64,000 bases of DNA from Rhodocytophaga aerolata (GTDB lineage Bacteria > Bacteroidota > Bacteroidia > Cytophagales > 172606-1): the NCBI RefSeq assembly GCF_030503435.1, contig NZ_JAUKPO010000011.1, positions 156,281 through 220,280 of the forward strand. The letters are read 5' to 3'. This document shows positions 18,548-28,000 of this stretch, piece by piece. The position numbers and the translations under genes are program-made. The notes beneath the pieces are model-generated. The model made no database searches, was not told where the DNA came from, and saw only the letters and a list, made by a program, of their open reading frames with translations. How positions within the stretch are numbered: position 1 is the stretch's first letter; each line of letters begins with the position of its first letter.

Positions 18548-19118
18548 AATGGTTTTTAACTCCATCCCAGATCACCTGCACTATATTGGGAAAATCTTCT
18601 TCATTGATTTTTACACGTTGCGAGAAATACAGCTTAGCGGTAGTTACAACATGGCTATGAATTAAAATACCCAGTAAATGGATGTTCATAGGCTTCAACA
18701 CACCAGTATCAATCCCTTGTTTTAAAAAATCCCACATCCGGTGCTGAAACTGCTCATTATCTTTTACTGGCTCCCGGTTGTTGTAAGGAGAGTTTATGTA
18801 TTGCTCAATAAAGTATAAGGTGTTCGGATGTTTAATATAAAACCGGCAATGACTCAGAATAAGGTGGTAAAACCTGTCTTTGAACTCTTTTTGCTCATCG
18901 TCTCCTTCAAACATGGCATCTGCCATTTGCTTTTTCACATAGGCATACAATTCAGCAATTAATGTGTCTTTACTGTCGAAGTAATGATAAATGGTACCAC
19001 ATGCCACACAAGCTTTTTTAGCCACCATGCTCATAGGAGTTCCATGAAACCCGTTCTCTTTAATTAATTCCAGGGTACTCTCAAAAATTGCCTTTTTTTT
19101 CTCTGCCAGTATATCCAT
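18540..19118 (-). CDS. TetR/AcrR family repressor of the efflux operon
   Basis: The ATG at 19118 (MDILAEKKKAIFES) is the likely start because family N-termini align there. An upstream ATG at 19133 would add five residues. The 192-residue protein has the TetR HTH (about 8-55, with GTIYHYFDSKDTLI as the recognition region) and a ligand domain of about 140 residues. Two nearby cysteines (KKACVACG) lie in the HTH. It is first in the operon with tolC, adaptor and RND pump, so it probably represses itself and them, and is released by a pump substrate. Operator candidates lie at 19140-19155 and upstream of tolC. Confidence 0.92.
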   Translation of the reverse strand: MDILAEKKKAIFESTLELIKENGFHGTPMSMVAKKACVACGTIYHYFDSKDTLIAELYAYVKKQMADAMFEGDDEQKEFKDRFYHLILSHCRFYIKHPNTLYFIEQYINSPYNNREPVKDNEQFQHRMWDFLKQGIDTGVLKPMNIHLLGILIHSHVVTTAKLYFSQRVKINEEDFPNIVQVIWDGVKNHSD

Positions 19119-19139
19119 TAAATAGCTAATCAAATTACC

Positions 19140-19155
19140 GAATGAACATTCAATC
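19140..19155. promoter_or_regulatory. Candidate TetR operator palindrome
   Basis: GAATGAA-CA-TTCAATC: two 7-bp arms with one mismatch and a 2-base spacer. It sits immediately downstream of the -7 box of the tetR promoter, where bound repressor would block initiation. Confidence 0.55.
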
Positions 19156-19161
19156 GGGGCG

Positions 19162-19169
19162 CAAAGATA
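19162..19169 (-). promoter_or_regulatory. Bacteroidota -7 box of the tetR-efflux operon
   Basis: The minus strand reads TATCTTTG, matching TAnnTTTG, 44 bases before the tetR ATG. No good -33 element was seen at standard spacing. Confidence 0.5.
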
Positions 19170-19578
19170 GGTTTAAAAACAAAAAGCAGAAATAAATATC
19201 AATAAATTTTAACAAAAACTTTATCCGTCCATCATTCAGGCCATTGAACTCATAAAAAATATAACTAAACCAATATTAAATAGACTTCACAAGTATTTAC
19301 TTTAGACAACTGCTGAAAGCAGAATATTGTATTGAAAATGGAATAGACAAGCAGCGTAAAGTTTCATTGGTTAAAAACCTTGCAGCAACGGTAAGGGAGA
19401 ATAAAGGCAGGTATCTGTTCAAAATCACTTATATGCTACATCAGTAAAGGATTTGCTGCCATACAGGGGATGACAGGGACCATAGAAACATACAAGCAAC
19501 TGTTTCCAGATGTATACTTGGCTTGCTAGGTTTGCTACCTCTATGGTATATTTTGGTGAGATGAGTTATATAGTATAG
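19170..19578. other. Intergenic region without recognised gene
   Basis: About 400 bases upstream of tetR. One plus-strand stretch near 19330-19450 reads as a short open piece (starting IENGIDKQRKVSLVKN), but it has no start and no family resemblance. Nothing else seen. Confidence 0.35.
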
Positions 19579-20223
19579 TTAATCTTTAAACCGTAGCCCT
19601 TGCGCAGCTAATGCTTGCTGAAGTTTTGGTATAGAACTTTTACCCATCCCATGCCAGGCTAAGATTTCTTTTTCACTATGCTCAGCCAGCTGTTGCAGCT
19701 CAGTAATGCCATTATTTTTCAGGGCTCTTCTGGCAGGTGCTCCAAGGTTTGAAAAGACATGATCTTGTGAGTTTGCTTCTTGTTCACAGATGGGGCAAGT
19801 GGGGCAAGCGCTGCTTTTATAATAGGTATGTCCCTTTTTACATTTTCGGGCTGCTTTCTTTTTTTCTGCTTTTTCTCTATTTTCCTCTACCCGGAATTTT
19901 GTAATAGCTGAAATTAAATTCAAGGGTATGGGTTTGTTTAAAGGAAACTGAACAGAGCCTTTGGCAGATTTATAAACGGATAATTCTTTTTTGAAAGCTT
20001 CAATACCAGTTGGTACCGGGTAAAAGCCAATATGATGCGTAAACGCAGCAAAATGTACCAGATTGCCATGAAAAACAAAGGTAGGCATGGCATATTTAAT
20101 AGTTTCCTGGGCTTCCGGAGCAGCTTGTTTAATTACAGACCGTATTTGTTCTAAAATTGCCTGAATTTCTACAGGAAAACTGGCTATATAGGCATCTATG
20201 GAGCTTGCTTGTAGTTGTTTCAT
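19579..20223 (-). CDS. DUF1801 protein with zinc-knuckle-like linker and helix-hairpin-helix tail
   Basis: A 214-residue cytoplasmic protein. Residues 1-115 are a DUF1801/YdhG-like domain (SIDAYIASFP, IKYAMPTFVFHGNLVHFAAF, HHIGFYP). A basic stretch follows, then CKKGHTYYKSSACPTCPIC (about 128-146), spaced like a small zinc-binding site. Residues 155-210 resemble the helix-hairpin-helix of the RNA polymerase alpha C-terminal domain (LGAPARRALKNNGITELQQL, HGMGKSSIPKL). DUF1801 proteins are sometimes called iron chaperones, but no function is firmly proven. The appended modules suggest nucleic-acid contact. Monocistronic, with no informative neighbours. Confidence 0.8.
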   Translation of the reverse strand: MKQLQASSIDAYIASFPVEIQAILEQIRSVIKQAAPEAQETIKYAMPTFVFHGNLVHFAAFTHHIGFYPVPTGIEAFKKELSVYKSAKGSVQFPLNKPIPLNLISAITKFRVEENREKAEKKKAARKCKKGHTYYKSSACPTCPICEQEANSQDHVFSNLGAPARRALKNNGITELQQLAEHSEKEILAWHGMGKSSIPKLQQALAAQGLRFKD

Positions 20224-20511
20224 AACTTAGTCCGGTTTGCAGCTTACATTTATACACAAATATATTTGTTTCAGATAAAGTAAATCCTGTGTAATGGCGG
20301 CAATCCGAAGGGGAAAATGCGTCAAAAATATAGTTATACCTTGAGTTGCCTGCACCCAATATGTACCTGCCTAAAACCTCCCTGGCTGATAGATTATATA
20401 CATGCTATTGAATTTAAGCTGGTAATTGACTATCACTTTTAAAATAAATATATTAAGAAACTTTTTTCCTGATCAGGTCAGCTAACCTACCTACTACCTA
20501 AACGCAGCCTT

Positions 20512-22710
20512 ATGATACACACATTTATTTTATTGAATAGCAGGAGAGGAAAATGGAAAAACAATATGTTCTTTAACATCTTCCTGCTTAGTGTTTTAGC
20601 TCTACTTAGTTCCTGCCAGTCTGGAACCTCCTCTACTCAAGTAAAGATTGGAGAGGCAGATATAGGAGGTGTCGTTACTGGCCCGAAAGGACCTGAAGCT
20701 GGTGTATGGGTAATTGCAGAGACAAATGATTTGCCTACCAGATTTGCCAAAATAGTAGTTACTGATGATCAGGGCCGGTATTTAATTCCAGAACTTCCCA
20801 AAGCAACTTATTCGGTTTGGGTACGCGGCTACGGGCTGATAGATTCACCTAAGAAACAAACCAGCCCTGGAAAAAATCTGGATTTAACAGCCGTAGAAGC
20901 CCCCAATGCGCATGCAGCCGCCGAATATTACCCAGCCGGCTACTGGTTTTCTTTATTGAATGTACCAGACAGCAGCAAATTTCCTGGTTCAGGGTCGGGA
21001 CCAGAAGGAAATGGATTTTCTCCGGAGATTGCTACCCAGGCAAAGTTTTTATCCAATATTAAATCGGGTACTTGCCTGGCTTGCCATCAGCTAGGTAGCC
21101 AGGGCACCCGTAAACTGCCTGAATCGTTAGGAAATTTCAACTCTTCCGCACAAGCCTGGGAACGCCGTTTGCAGTCCGGGCAGGCAGGGCCAATAATGAC
21201 TTCAGCTGTACACCAATGGGGACATGTAGGAACGTTGCAAATGTTTGCCAACTGGACCGACCGTATTAAGGAAGGAGAACTTCCACCTGCTCCGCCAAGA
21301 CCTAAATGCATAGAACGGAATGTAGTCATTACCCAGTGGGACTGGGCCGATCCTAAAGCCTATTTGCATGACGTTGTTTCAACAGATCGGCGTAATCCCA
21401 CAGTAAATGCCAATGGCCCGGTGTACGGCGCGTTGGAAGTAAGTGCTGATTATTTGCCTGTGCTGGACCCTGTAAAACATGCAGCCAGCCAAGTACCGCT
21501 TTCCGTCCGCGATACAAGCACGAAATCTGCTTCCGGCGTAGTGATGCAGCCCTCGCCTTACTGGGGAACTGAACCCATCTGGAGTAGTAAGACCAATGTG
21601 CATAATCCGATGATTGATGAAAAAGGCCGCGTATGGATTACAGCCACGGTTCGGCCACCAGACAATCCGGATTGCTGCAAAACAGGATCAGATCATCCAT
21701 CGGCCAAACTTTTTCCACTTAACAGAGCCAGCCGCCATTTGGGTTTTTATGATCCGGCAACTAAAAAATATACCCACATTAGTACCTGCTTCAGCACCCA
21801 CCATTTAATGTTTGCCGAAGACAGCAGCAATACCCTCTGGACAAGTGGAGGCGGAGAAGTGATCGGCTGGCTGAATACAAAAAAATACCTGGAAACAGGC
21901 AATGAAGAAACATCCCAGGGATGGACTGCCCTGGTACTGGATGCCAATGGTAATGGTAAACGGGATGCCTATGTAGAACCTACTGAACCAGTAGACCCAG
22001 CCAAAGATAAGCGTATAGCTAAAGGAATTTACTCAGTAGCGCCAGCGCCAGATGGTTCGGTATGGGGATCTTCATTAGGGTATCCTGGAGCTGTTATCCG
22101 GTTAAATCCTGGTTCTAATCCGCCAGAATCCGCCTTGGTAGAATATTATGAATTACCCTTAAACGACAAAGGCGAACCTATAGAAGGCTTCTCTCCCAGA
22201 GGGATGGACATTGACCGGAATGGGGTAGCCTGGGTTGCTTTAGCTAGTGGCCACCTGGCCAGTTTCGACAGACGCAAGTGCAATGGTCCCCTAAACGGAC
22301 CTAATGCTACCGGTCAGCACTGCCCGGAAGGCTGGACGTTTTACACCGAACCTCTGCCCCAATTAAAAGGGGTTAATTACAAAGGAAGTGCAGAATCCAG
22401 CTACTATACCTGGGTAGATCAATTCAACACCTTAGGGCTGGGAGAAAATATTCCGATCAATACCGGTAACGAGTCGGAAGCTTTGCTGGCTTTAAAAGAC
22501 GGACAGTGGGTAGTAATGCGGGTACCCTACCCGCTAGGGTTTTATACTAAATGGATGGATGGTAGAATTGATGATCCAAAGGCAGGCTGGAAGGGACGTG
22601 GCATATGGGCTACAATCAGCACCCGGACTCCTTTTCATATGGAAGGTGGCAAAGGCACTTCCAGTAAAGTATTTAAGTTTCAGATCCGGCCCGATCCTTT
22701 GGCCAGGTAA
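20512..22710 (+). CDS. Lipoprotein with carboxypeptidase-regulatory-like domain, CxxCH motif and streptogramin-lyase-like propeller
   Basis: A 732-residue exported lipoprotein with hydrophobic core and LSSC lipobox. The 20512 ATG gives a basic N-region (RRGKWKNN), and an alternative start is 20566. Residues about 45-115 are a carboxypeptidase-regulatory-like beta sandwich (GGVVTGPKGPEAGVWVIAET). Near residue 188 lies CLACHQLGSQG, a c-type haem attachment motif. The C-terminal 400 residues contain repeated propeller-like strands of the virginiamycin-B-lyase/NHL type (GRVWITATVRPPDN, PDGSVWGSSLGYPGA, NGVAWVALASGHL). Similar architectures are annotated only as carboxypeptidase-regulatory-like proteins. 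A haem-bearing periplasmic oxidoreductase is possible but unproven. A bidirectional terminator follows. Confidence 0.8.
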   Translation: MIHTFILLNSRRGKWKNNMFFNIFLLSVLALLSSCQSGTSSTQVKIGEADIGGVVTGPKGPEAGVWVIAETNDLPTRFAKIVVTDDQGRYLIPELPKATYSVWVRGYGLIDSPKKQTSPGKNLDLTAVEAPNAHAAAEYYPAGYWFSLLNVPDSSKFPGSGSGPEGNGFSPEIATQAKFLSNIKSGTCLACHQLGSQGTRKLPESLGNFNSSAQAWERRLQSGQAGPIMTSAVHQWGHVGTLQMFANWTDRIKEGELPPAPPRPKCIERNVVITQWDWADPKAYLHDVVSTDRRNPTVNANGPVYGALEVSADYLPVLDPVKHAASQVPLSVRDTSTKSASGVVMQPSPYWGTEPIWSSKTNVHNPMIDEKGRVWITATVRPPDNPDCCKTGSDHPSAKLFPLNRASRHLGFYDPATKKYTHISTCFSTHHLMFAEDSSNTLWTSGGGEVIGWLNTKKYLETGNEETSQGWTALVLDANGNGKRDAYVEPTEPVDPAKDKRIAKGIYSVAPAPDGSVWGSSLGYPGAVIRLNPGSNPPESALVEYYELPLNDKGEPIEGFSPRGMDIDRNGVAWVALASGHLASFDRRKCNGPLNGPNATGQHCPEGWTFYTEPLPQLKGVNYKGSAESSYYTWVDQFNTLGLGENIPINTGNESEALLALKDGQWVVMRVPYPLGFYTKWMDGRIDDPKAGWKGRGIWATISTRTPFHMEGGKGTSSKVFKFQIRPDPLAR

Positions 22711-22753
22711 TTCAGCTATCTCCTCAATAGTTGCTTCTAAAGGATAGTTTATA

Positions 22754-22805
22754 AAAAAAGAAAGCCCTCCAGGATAATTTTGAACCCGGGAGGGCTTTCT
22801 TTTTT
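22754..22805. terminator. Bidirectional intrinsic terminator
   Basis: A 17-bp perfect stem (22754-22770 with 22789-22805; arm core GAAAGCCCTCC) has an A tract on one side and a T tract on the other, so it can stop transcription from both convergent lipoprotein genes. Confidence 0.9.
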
Positions 22806-22818
22806 GACTGCTTATTCT

Positions 22819-24066
22819 CTACTCTACTTTCTTCATTTCCTTCCAGGCCTGGTCCTGAAATACCGTACCAGGATTGAAACTAGCGTTATCGCTCATAATG
22901 AATGTGCTGCCATCGCCCCGGCTCCAGGCGTGATTATAGCCAGAGGCAAGCTCCATTGTACCAGTTTCATCCTGGTAGTTCTCAACTTCCCTAATGGTTT
23001 TAACAAAACTGGTATGCATGCGGTCTTGGGCACTTTGCCGTTGCTCCCAGCTTCTTAAATCCATATCCATTTCTTTTAATCTGGCTTCCCCTTTCCGGAT
23101 AGTTGCTTCTCCGATGGCTTTTGTCTGGGCATCCATTAATTGCAGCTTTCCAATGTGCTCTATTTGCTTCTGCTGCCTTACGTTTGCCCAGAAATTATTC
23201 ACTGTTTCATTCCACGAAGGATTAGTACGGAAACTTCCCATAATCACAGAAAACTGGCTAAGGGCTTGTTTGGCTTCTTCGGCAGGATAGGTGTAAACCA
23301 TACGCTTGGTTACTTGCGTTGTATAACTTTTGCTGGTTGTGCCAGTGTATATATTGGGTATGGTATTTTCTAGTATGCTTACCCCCAACACAACCATGCC
23401 TTCTTTGCCATCCGGCCAACGGACAGTGGCATTAATAGCCGATTGATCAAACGCAATATTCGCGGAACCATATTGCATTAGTTCCCTTCTGGCTCTTTCA
23501 TTAGACTGCTCCATTTCTTCCACCACCAATGGGTTAGATTCAACTTTTACTATTTGAGGGTTGCCTAACTCTTCCGGTCCAAATATATTTCTCAGGTAGT
23601 GTTCTGCATGTATAGGCTGTCCGATAGTACAATAAGGCGAACTGCTCTTATTGTTCTGATAAAACTGCATAAGTTCGGGATTGCTATTCCAGGTAAATAA
23701 AACGTCGGGTAATACCTGAAAGCGGTACTGGTTATCAGCAGATGTTGCCTCTAAAGCCCGGAAAGTACCTGCACAATCACTTCCTGGCAAATTCCAGATA
23801 ATTTTACTTTCCTGCTTCCATCCTTTGGGCAGCAAAAGACTATAGGCTTCAGCAGGTTGGGAAAAAGCCGTTCTATCTACTATCCGGACTCTTTCAAAAA
23901 GTACATAATCATTGCCCTCTTTATAAGCCTGTGCACTAGCTATACTTGCCGGTGCATTATCTGCCGTGGAACTAGTTGCCGTATCTTTGGCTTGCTCCGG
24001 GGTACAACTAAACAGGCTTCCCAGCACAAGGAAAGAAAAGGAATAGATTTGGTAAGTTTGTTTCAT
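22819..24066 (-). CDS. Lipoprotein of unknown function
   Basis: 415 residues starting with a lipoprotein signal (YSFSFLVLGSLFSC, Cys about 21). I do not recognise a catalytic family. What is visible: an N-terminal beta-rich part (YVLFERVRIVDRTAF), a mixed middle region, and a helical, charged segment at about 290-350 (RQQKQIEHIGKLQLMDAQTK, EARLKEMDMDLRSWEQRQ) that could form a coiled coil. The end GYNHAWSRGDGSTFIMSDN resembles a beta hairpin. It is probably attached to the inner or outer membrane facing the periplasm. It is convergent with the CxxCH lipoprotein gene, and no operon partner is visible. Confidence 0.7.
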   Translation of the reverse strand: MKQTYQIYSFSFLVLGSLFSCTPEQAKDTATSSTADNAPASIASAQAYKEGNDYVLFERVRIVDRTAFSQPAEAYSLLLPKGWKQESKIIWNLPGSDCAGTFRALEATSADNQYRFQVLPDVLFTWNSNPELMQFYQNNKSSSPYCTIGQPIHAEHYLRNIFGPEELGNPQIVKVESNPLVVEEMEQSNERARRELMQYGSANIAFDQSAINATVRWPDGKEGMVVLGVSILENTIPNIYTGTTSKSYTTQVTKRMVYTYPAEEAKQALSQFSVIMGSFRTNPSWNETVNNFWANVRQQKQIEHIGKLQLMDAQTKAIGEATIRKGEARLKEMDMDLRSWEQRQSAQDRMHTSFVKTIREVENYQDETGTMELASGYNHAWSRGDGSTFIMSDNASFNPGTVFQDQAWKEMKKVE

Positions 24067-25017
24067 AAAAGTAATAGATATCTATAATTATTGTATAGGA
24101 ATGTGGCAGGATATTGAGCATGAAAGATGGCAGCTCTGCTGTTTTTTTACTTATGATCGAGCAATTGACTAACGGGTATTACTACATTCAAATTATTGCT
24201 TATTAATGAGTTATGCAAGCTATTTTCCTCTTTTTACTATTTTTGCATTCACCCTTTTACTCCTTCTCCTGCTTCTTGCAAATCTGTAAATTCAGCAGTG
24301 AAAATATCTGTATAGTTTCTGTATAATGCATTTGCTTTAGTAGGGCTTGGCAGCATTGACAGCATAATATTGGTAGGAAGTTTTACGATTTTTGTGTCTC
24401 CGAATAAGCATTTCGTCGAAAAGCAAACTACTGCCCTTCGTTTACCCTCACCCATAGGTAGACTATGTAAGAAAAATACATCATCTTTACGCCTCTTAAC
24501 TTATATAGCAGAAAATCAACCATCTGAGAATACATACAAGCATCATCTAAAGCTATTTCCGATATAAATAAGAGTAAATTTGCTGCCTTCTAGCCTTTGC
24601 ATAAAGAAGTTACCTATGTAATATTTCGTGTATACAGGTTGTATTCTTTACTAAGTAGCAATACCAAACCAGCTCAATGAGCATGTTTCATAAATAGTAA
24701 ATTTGCAAGCCATCAACTTTTTTACCAACGTTTATAAGTTGAAGGTTTGCAAGGTACACGTATGGGTAATAACTACAGTATACACCCTTAATTTTCAAAC
24801 TTTAACCAAACTAAAATTCGCTACATGAAAATTTAACAAAGTTCTCTCCCTTCTACGCTCGTTTTACGCTTGAGATTTCAGTAATGGCTTTGTACCCACT
24901 GAATTAATCTCTGTCTGTTCCTATTTGACATGGCGCAATACCTATCTTCAGAAGATATGTGTTGTGAATGTTTATTATGTATAATTTCTACTTCATTTTT
25001 AACTTATCTACCAACGT
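24067..25017. other. Long intergenic region upstream of the giant gene
   Basis: 950 bases without a recognised gene. A weak promoter-like match, TTTGACATGG...TATCTTCA, lies at about 24926-24953. ORFs of 65-68 codons here (24249-24455 minus, 24370-24567 plus) have no family features. AT-rich tracts occur at 24820-24850 and 24970-25000. The region may carry the long leader or regulatory sites of the giant gene. Confidence 0.35.
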
Positions 25018-28000
25018 ATGCAAAAAAAGTACAATAGTTTGTACAGGCATTTAGGAACCCTAACAGGTAACTGGCCGCTGATAGTATTTATCAGTTTTGC
25101 AATTGGTTTATTGTCGTATTCGTTTAATTATGCGCAGGAAGCAGGTTTTATCACCTGGACTGACGTAACGGACAAGCTAAACAATAAACCAGTGGCAGCG
25201 GTTGAGCCGGATATCCGCTCAACGGAATCAATAAATTTTAGTAATACTGTACACGGGCCTCCCCTAGCAAACGAAAGCAAAATCCATAGCAACACATTGA
25301 TCGCATTTGACGATTGTACTTCTCCTTACAGTACATTGCCATGTGATCAAATTGCTGTGAATGTGCCTTTCCAACTTAACTTTGACGGAACAGAAGGTGG
25401 CTTAGCAGTAAATGACTCGACAAGTGGCAGCGGGTTTACAATGGCTTTACCCCACTCTGCTCCCCGCCTGACTGTTGATGAACCTGTAACGAATCAGCAG
25501 ATAAACGGATACGAACTGAGTAAACTTGCTTTAAATAATGGCAGGTTAACCATTACCAGCTCTAAAGGGATTATGTTCAGAGATCCTATTGTGAGCCCTA
25601 ATACCAACAGCCAGGTAAATGCCCTAGGTGTAGGGATTAATGGTTCACAAAGATTACGGATAAGCACTACCCTGACCAATCCATTCTCTTCTGTGGCTGC
25701 AGCCGACAATGGCTCTCAGCAAGCAGGTATCTGGTATGGCATTAACGATAATAACTATGTTAAGCTCGTTCTTGCTAAAGCAGGTGGCACCAATACACAA
25801 GCCAAAGTGCAATTAGTAGTTGAAAACTATGGGACAGCAACTACGTTGGCAACTACGCCTGCTGAAATTAACACGGCCAACTTTAACAGTACGGCGGGGC
25901 AACAAGTTACCTTAATACTTGAGATTGATCCACTCACTGGAACAGCAGCAGGTTATTATCAGATTGCCGGGGGAAGTAAAATTGTTGTTAGCCCAACTCC
26001 TACCTCTACTCTAAATTCGCTGGCTGTACCCAGCTTTATTCGAAATGGGGTAGATCATGATACGAATGCTTCAACAGAACCACTCACATTTGTAGGTTTG
26101 CATGCTACACACCGGAACTCAACTAACCCGGTGAATTTTTCATTTGAAAACTTTAGTATTGACAACTTTTCTACTCCTGTAAGTGTGCCTTTCCGTATAA
26201 ACGCGGGTGGTTCGCAGCTCACAGCAGGTTCAAATGTATTTACTGCGGATGAATATTTTTCTCCGATACCTGGTGAAGTAAGCAACGCTACTTATTCCAA
26301 TCCAGTTCTGTCTAATGGAGGACCAGAACCTCAGTTATATTATGACCGTCGCTTTGGAGCAAACATAAACTATAACATCCCTATAGTCAATGGCAATTAC
26401 CAGGTAAAACTGCATATGGTCGAAAACTTTCAGACCAGTGCCGACAAACGCAAATTTGACGTAGATATAGAGGGCGTAAAAGTGATTGACGATATTGATC
26501 TGTTTGTGGATGGAGGTTATAGAGCGCCAATTATAAAAACATTTGATGTATCAGTTACCGATGGGCAACTGAATATTGCATTTGTAGCCTCTATAGACAA
26601 AGCAATCATTAATGCCATTGAAATCCTGCCTGCCCCTGTTGCTTCCAATCAGGCTCCTGTATTTGAAAATACTTTGTATACATTTACGAAAGAAGAAAAT
26701 ACAGCAATTGGCACAGAAGTAGGTACAATCTCTGCTACCGATGCAGACGGCCATACCCTTACATATAGTTTAACCGCAGGTAATCAAGCCGGTAAATTTG
26801 CCATCAATGCTAGTACAGGTCTTATAACATTGGCTAGCGCCTTAGACTATTCTACTGTTTCCGAGTATACTTTAACTGTTGAAGTTACAGATAATGGTAC
26901 GCCTGCCTTATCAGCTACAACACAAGTAAGTATCAATGTAACAGAAGTATTACCAGAGAATCAGGCACCGGTAGTAGTTAATGCGATTACAAGCCAAACA
27001 ACCACATCCGGTAGCTCTTTCAGCTTCTTAGTGCCTTCTAACACCTTCAGCGATGAAGACGGAGATGCGTTGACACTGACTGCTAGTTTAGCTGATGATT
27101 CCGTGCTGCCTGCCTGGCTTTCTTTCAATGGCACTACCTTCAGCGGTAACCCTCAAACAGCCGGCAACTACAGCATCAAGCTAACAGCCACCGATGGCAA
27201 AGCAACCGCAAGCACCCTGTTCAGCCTGACAGTAGAAGCTGCTGCTCCGGTCAACACAGCTCCTGTGTTTGCTAGTACAAGTTACAGCTTCAGCAAAGAG
27301 GAAACAGCGGCTGTTGGTTCCCTGATCGGCAGTGTATCAGCCACAGATGCAGATGGCCATAGTTTAGTTTACAGCATCACGGCAGGCAATCAGGCCGGTA
27401 AGTTTGCTATTGATGCTGGCAGTGGGGAAATTACCTTAGCGGCTGCATTAGACTATACTACAACAGCTGTCTACAGCCTGACAGTAACGGCCACTGACAA
27501 CGGTACACCTGTGCAGTCCGCTTCTGCTCAACTTACCATCAATGTAACAGAAGTACTAGCTGTAAATCATACTCCGGTAGTAGCAAATGTACTGGAGAAT
27601 AAAACAGCAACGGTAGGAACAATCTTCTCTTTTGCCATTCCGGCTAATACATTCAGTGATGAAGATGGTGATGAATTAACTTTAACCGCTAGCTTAGCCG
27701 ATGATTCCAATCTGCCTGCATGGCTGCTATTTAATGGGAATACGCTAAGTGGTTTACCTACTGAGGTTGCTACGTACAGCATCAAAGTAGTGGCAACAGA
27801 CGGAAAAGCTTCTGTTAGTACAGAATTTACATTAACGGTTAGTGCCGCCCCTATTGTTGCCTGTTTACCGATTAGTACCTTTCCTTGTAATCAGGTTGCC
27901 GTAAATATACCTTTCAGTCTGACCTTTAATGGTACCGAAGGTGGGTTAAGTGATAAAGAAGGGATTCAAACTGGTTTTACGATGGCAGATGCCTATACAG

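Noticed and set aside
19330..19450. Open stretch starting IENGIDKQRKVSLVKN
   Set aside because: No start codon, no recognisable family; probably chance.
20468..20477. CCTGATCAGG palindrome before the CxxCH lipoprotein gene
   Set aside because: Ten bases only and not repeated nearby; not enough to call an operator.
24249..24455. 68-codon minus-strand ORF
   Set aside because: No family resemblance, no promoter, composition of random AT-rich DNA, and overlapped by another ORF on the other strand.
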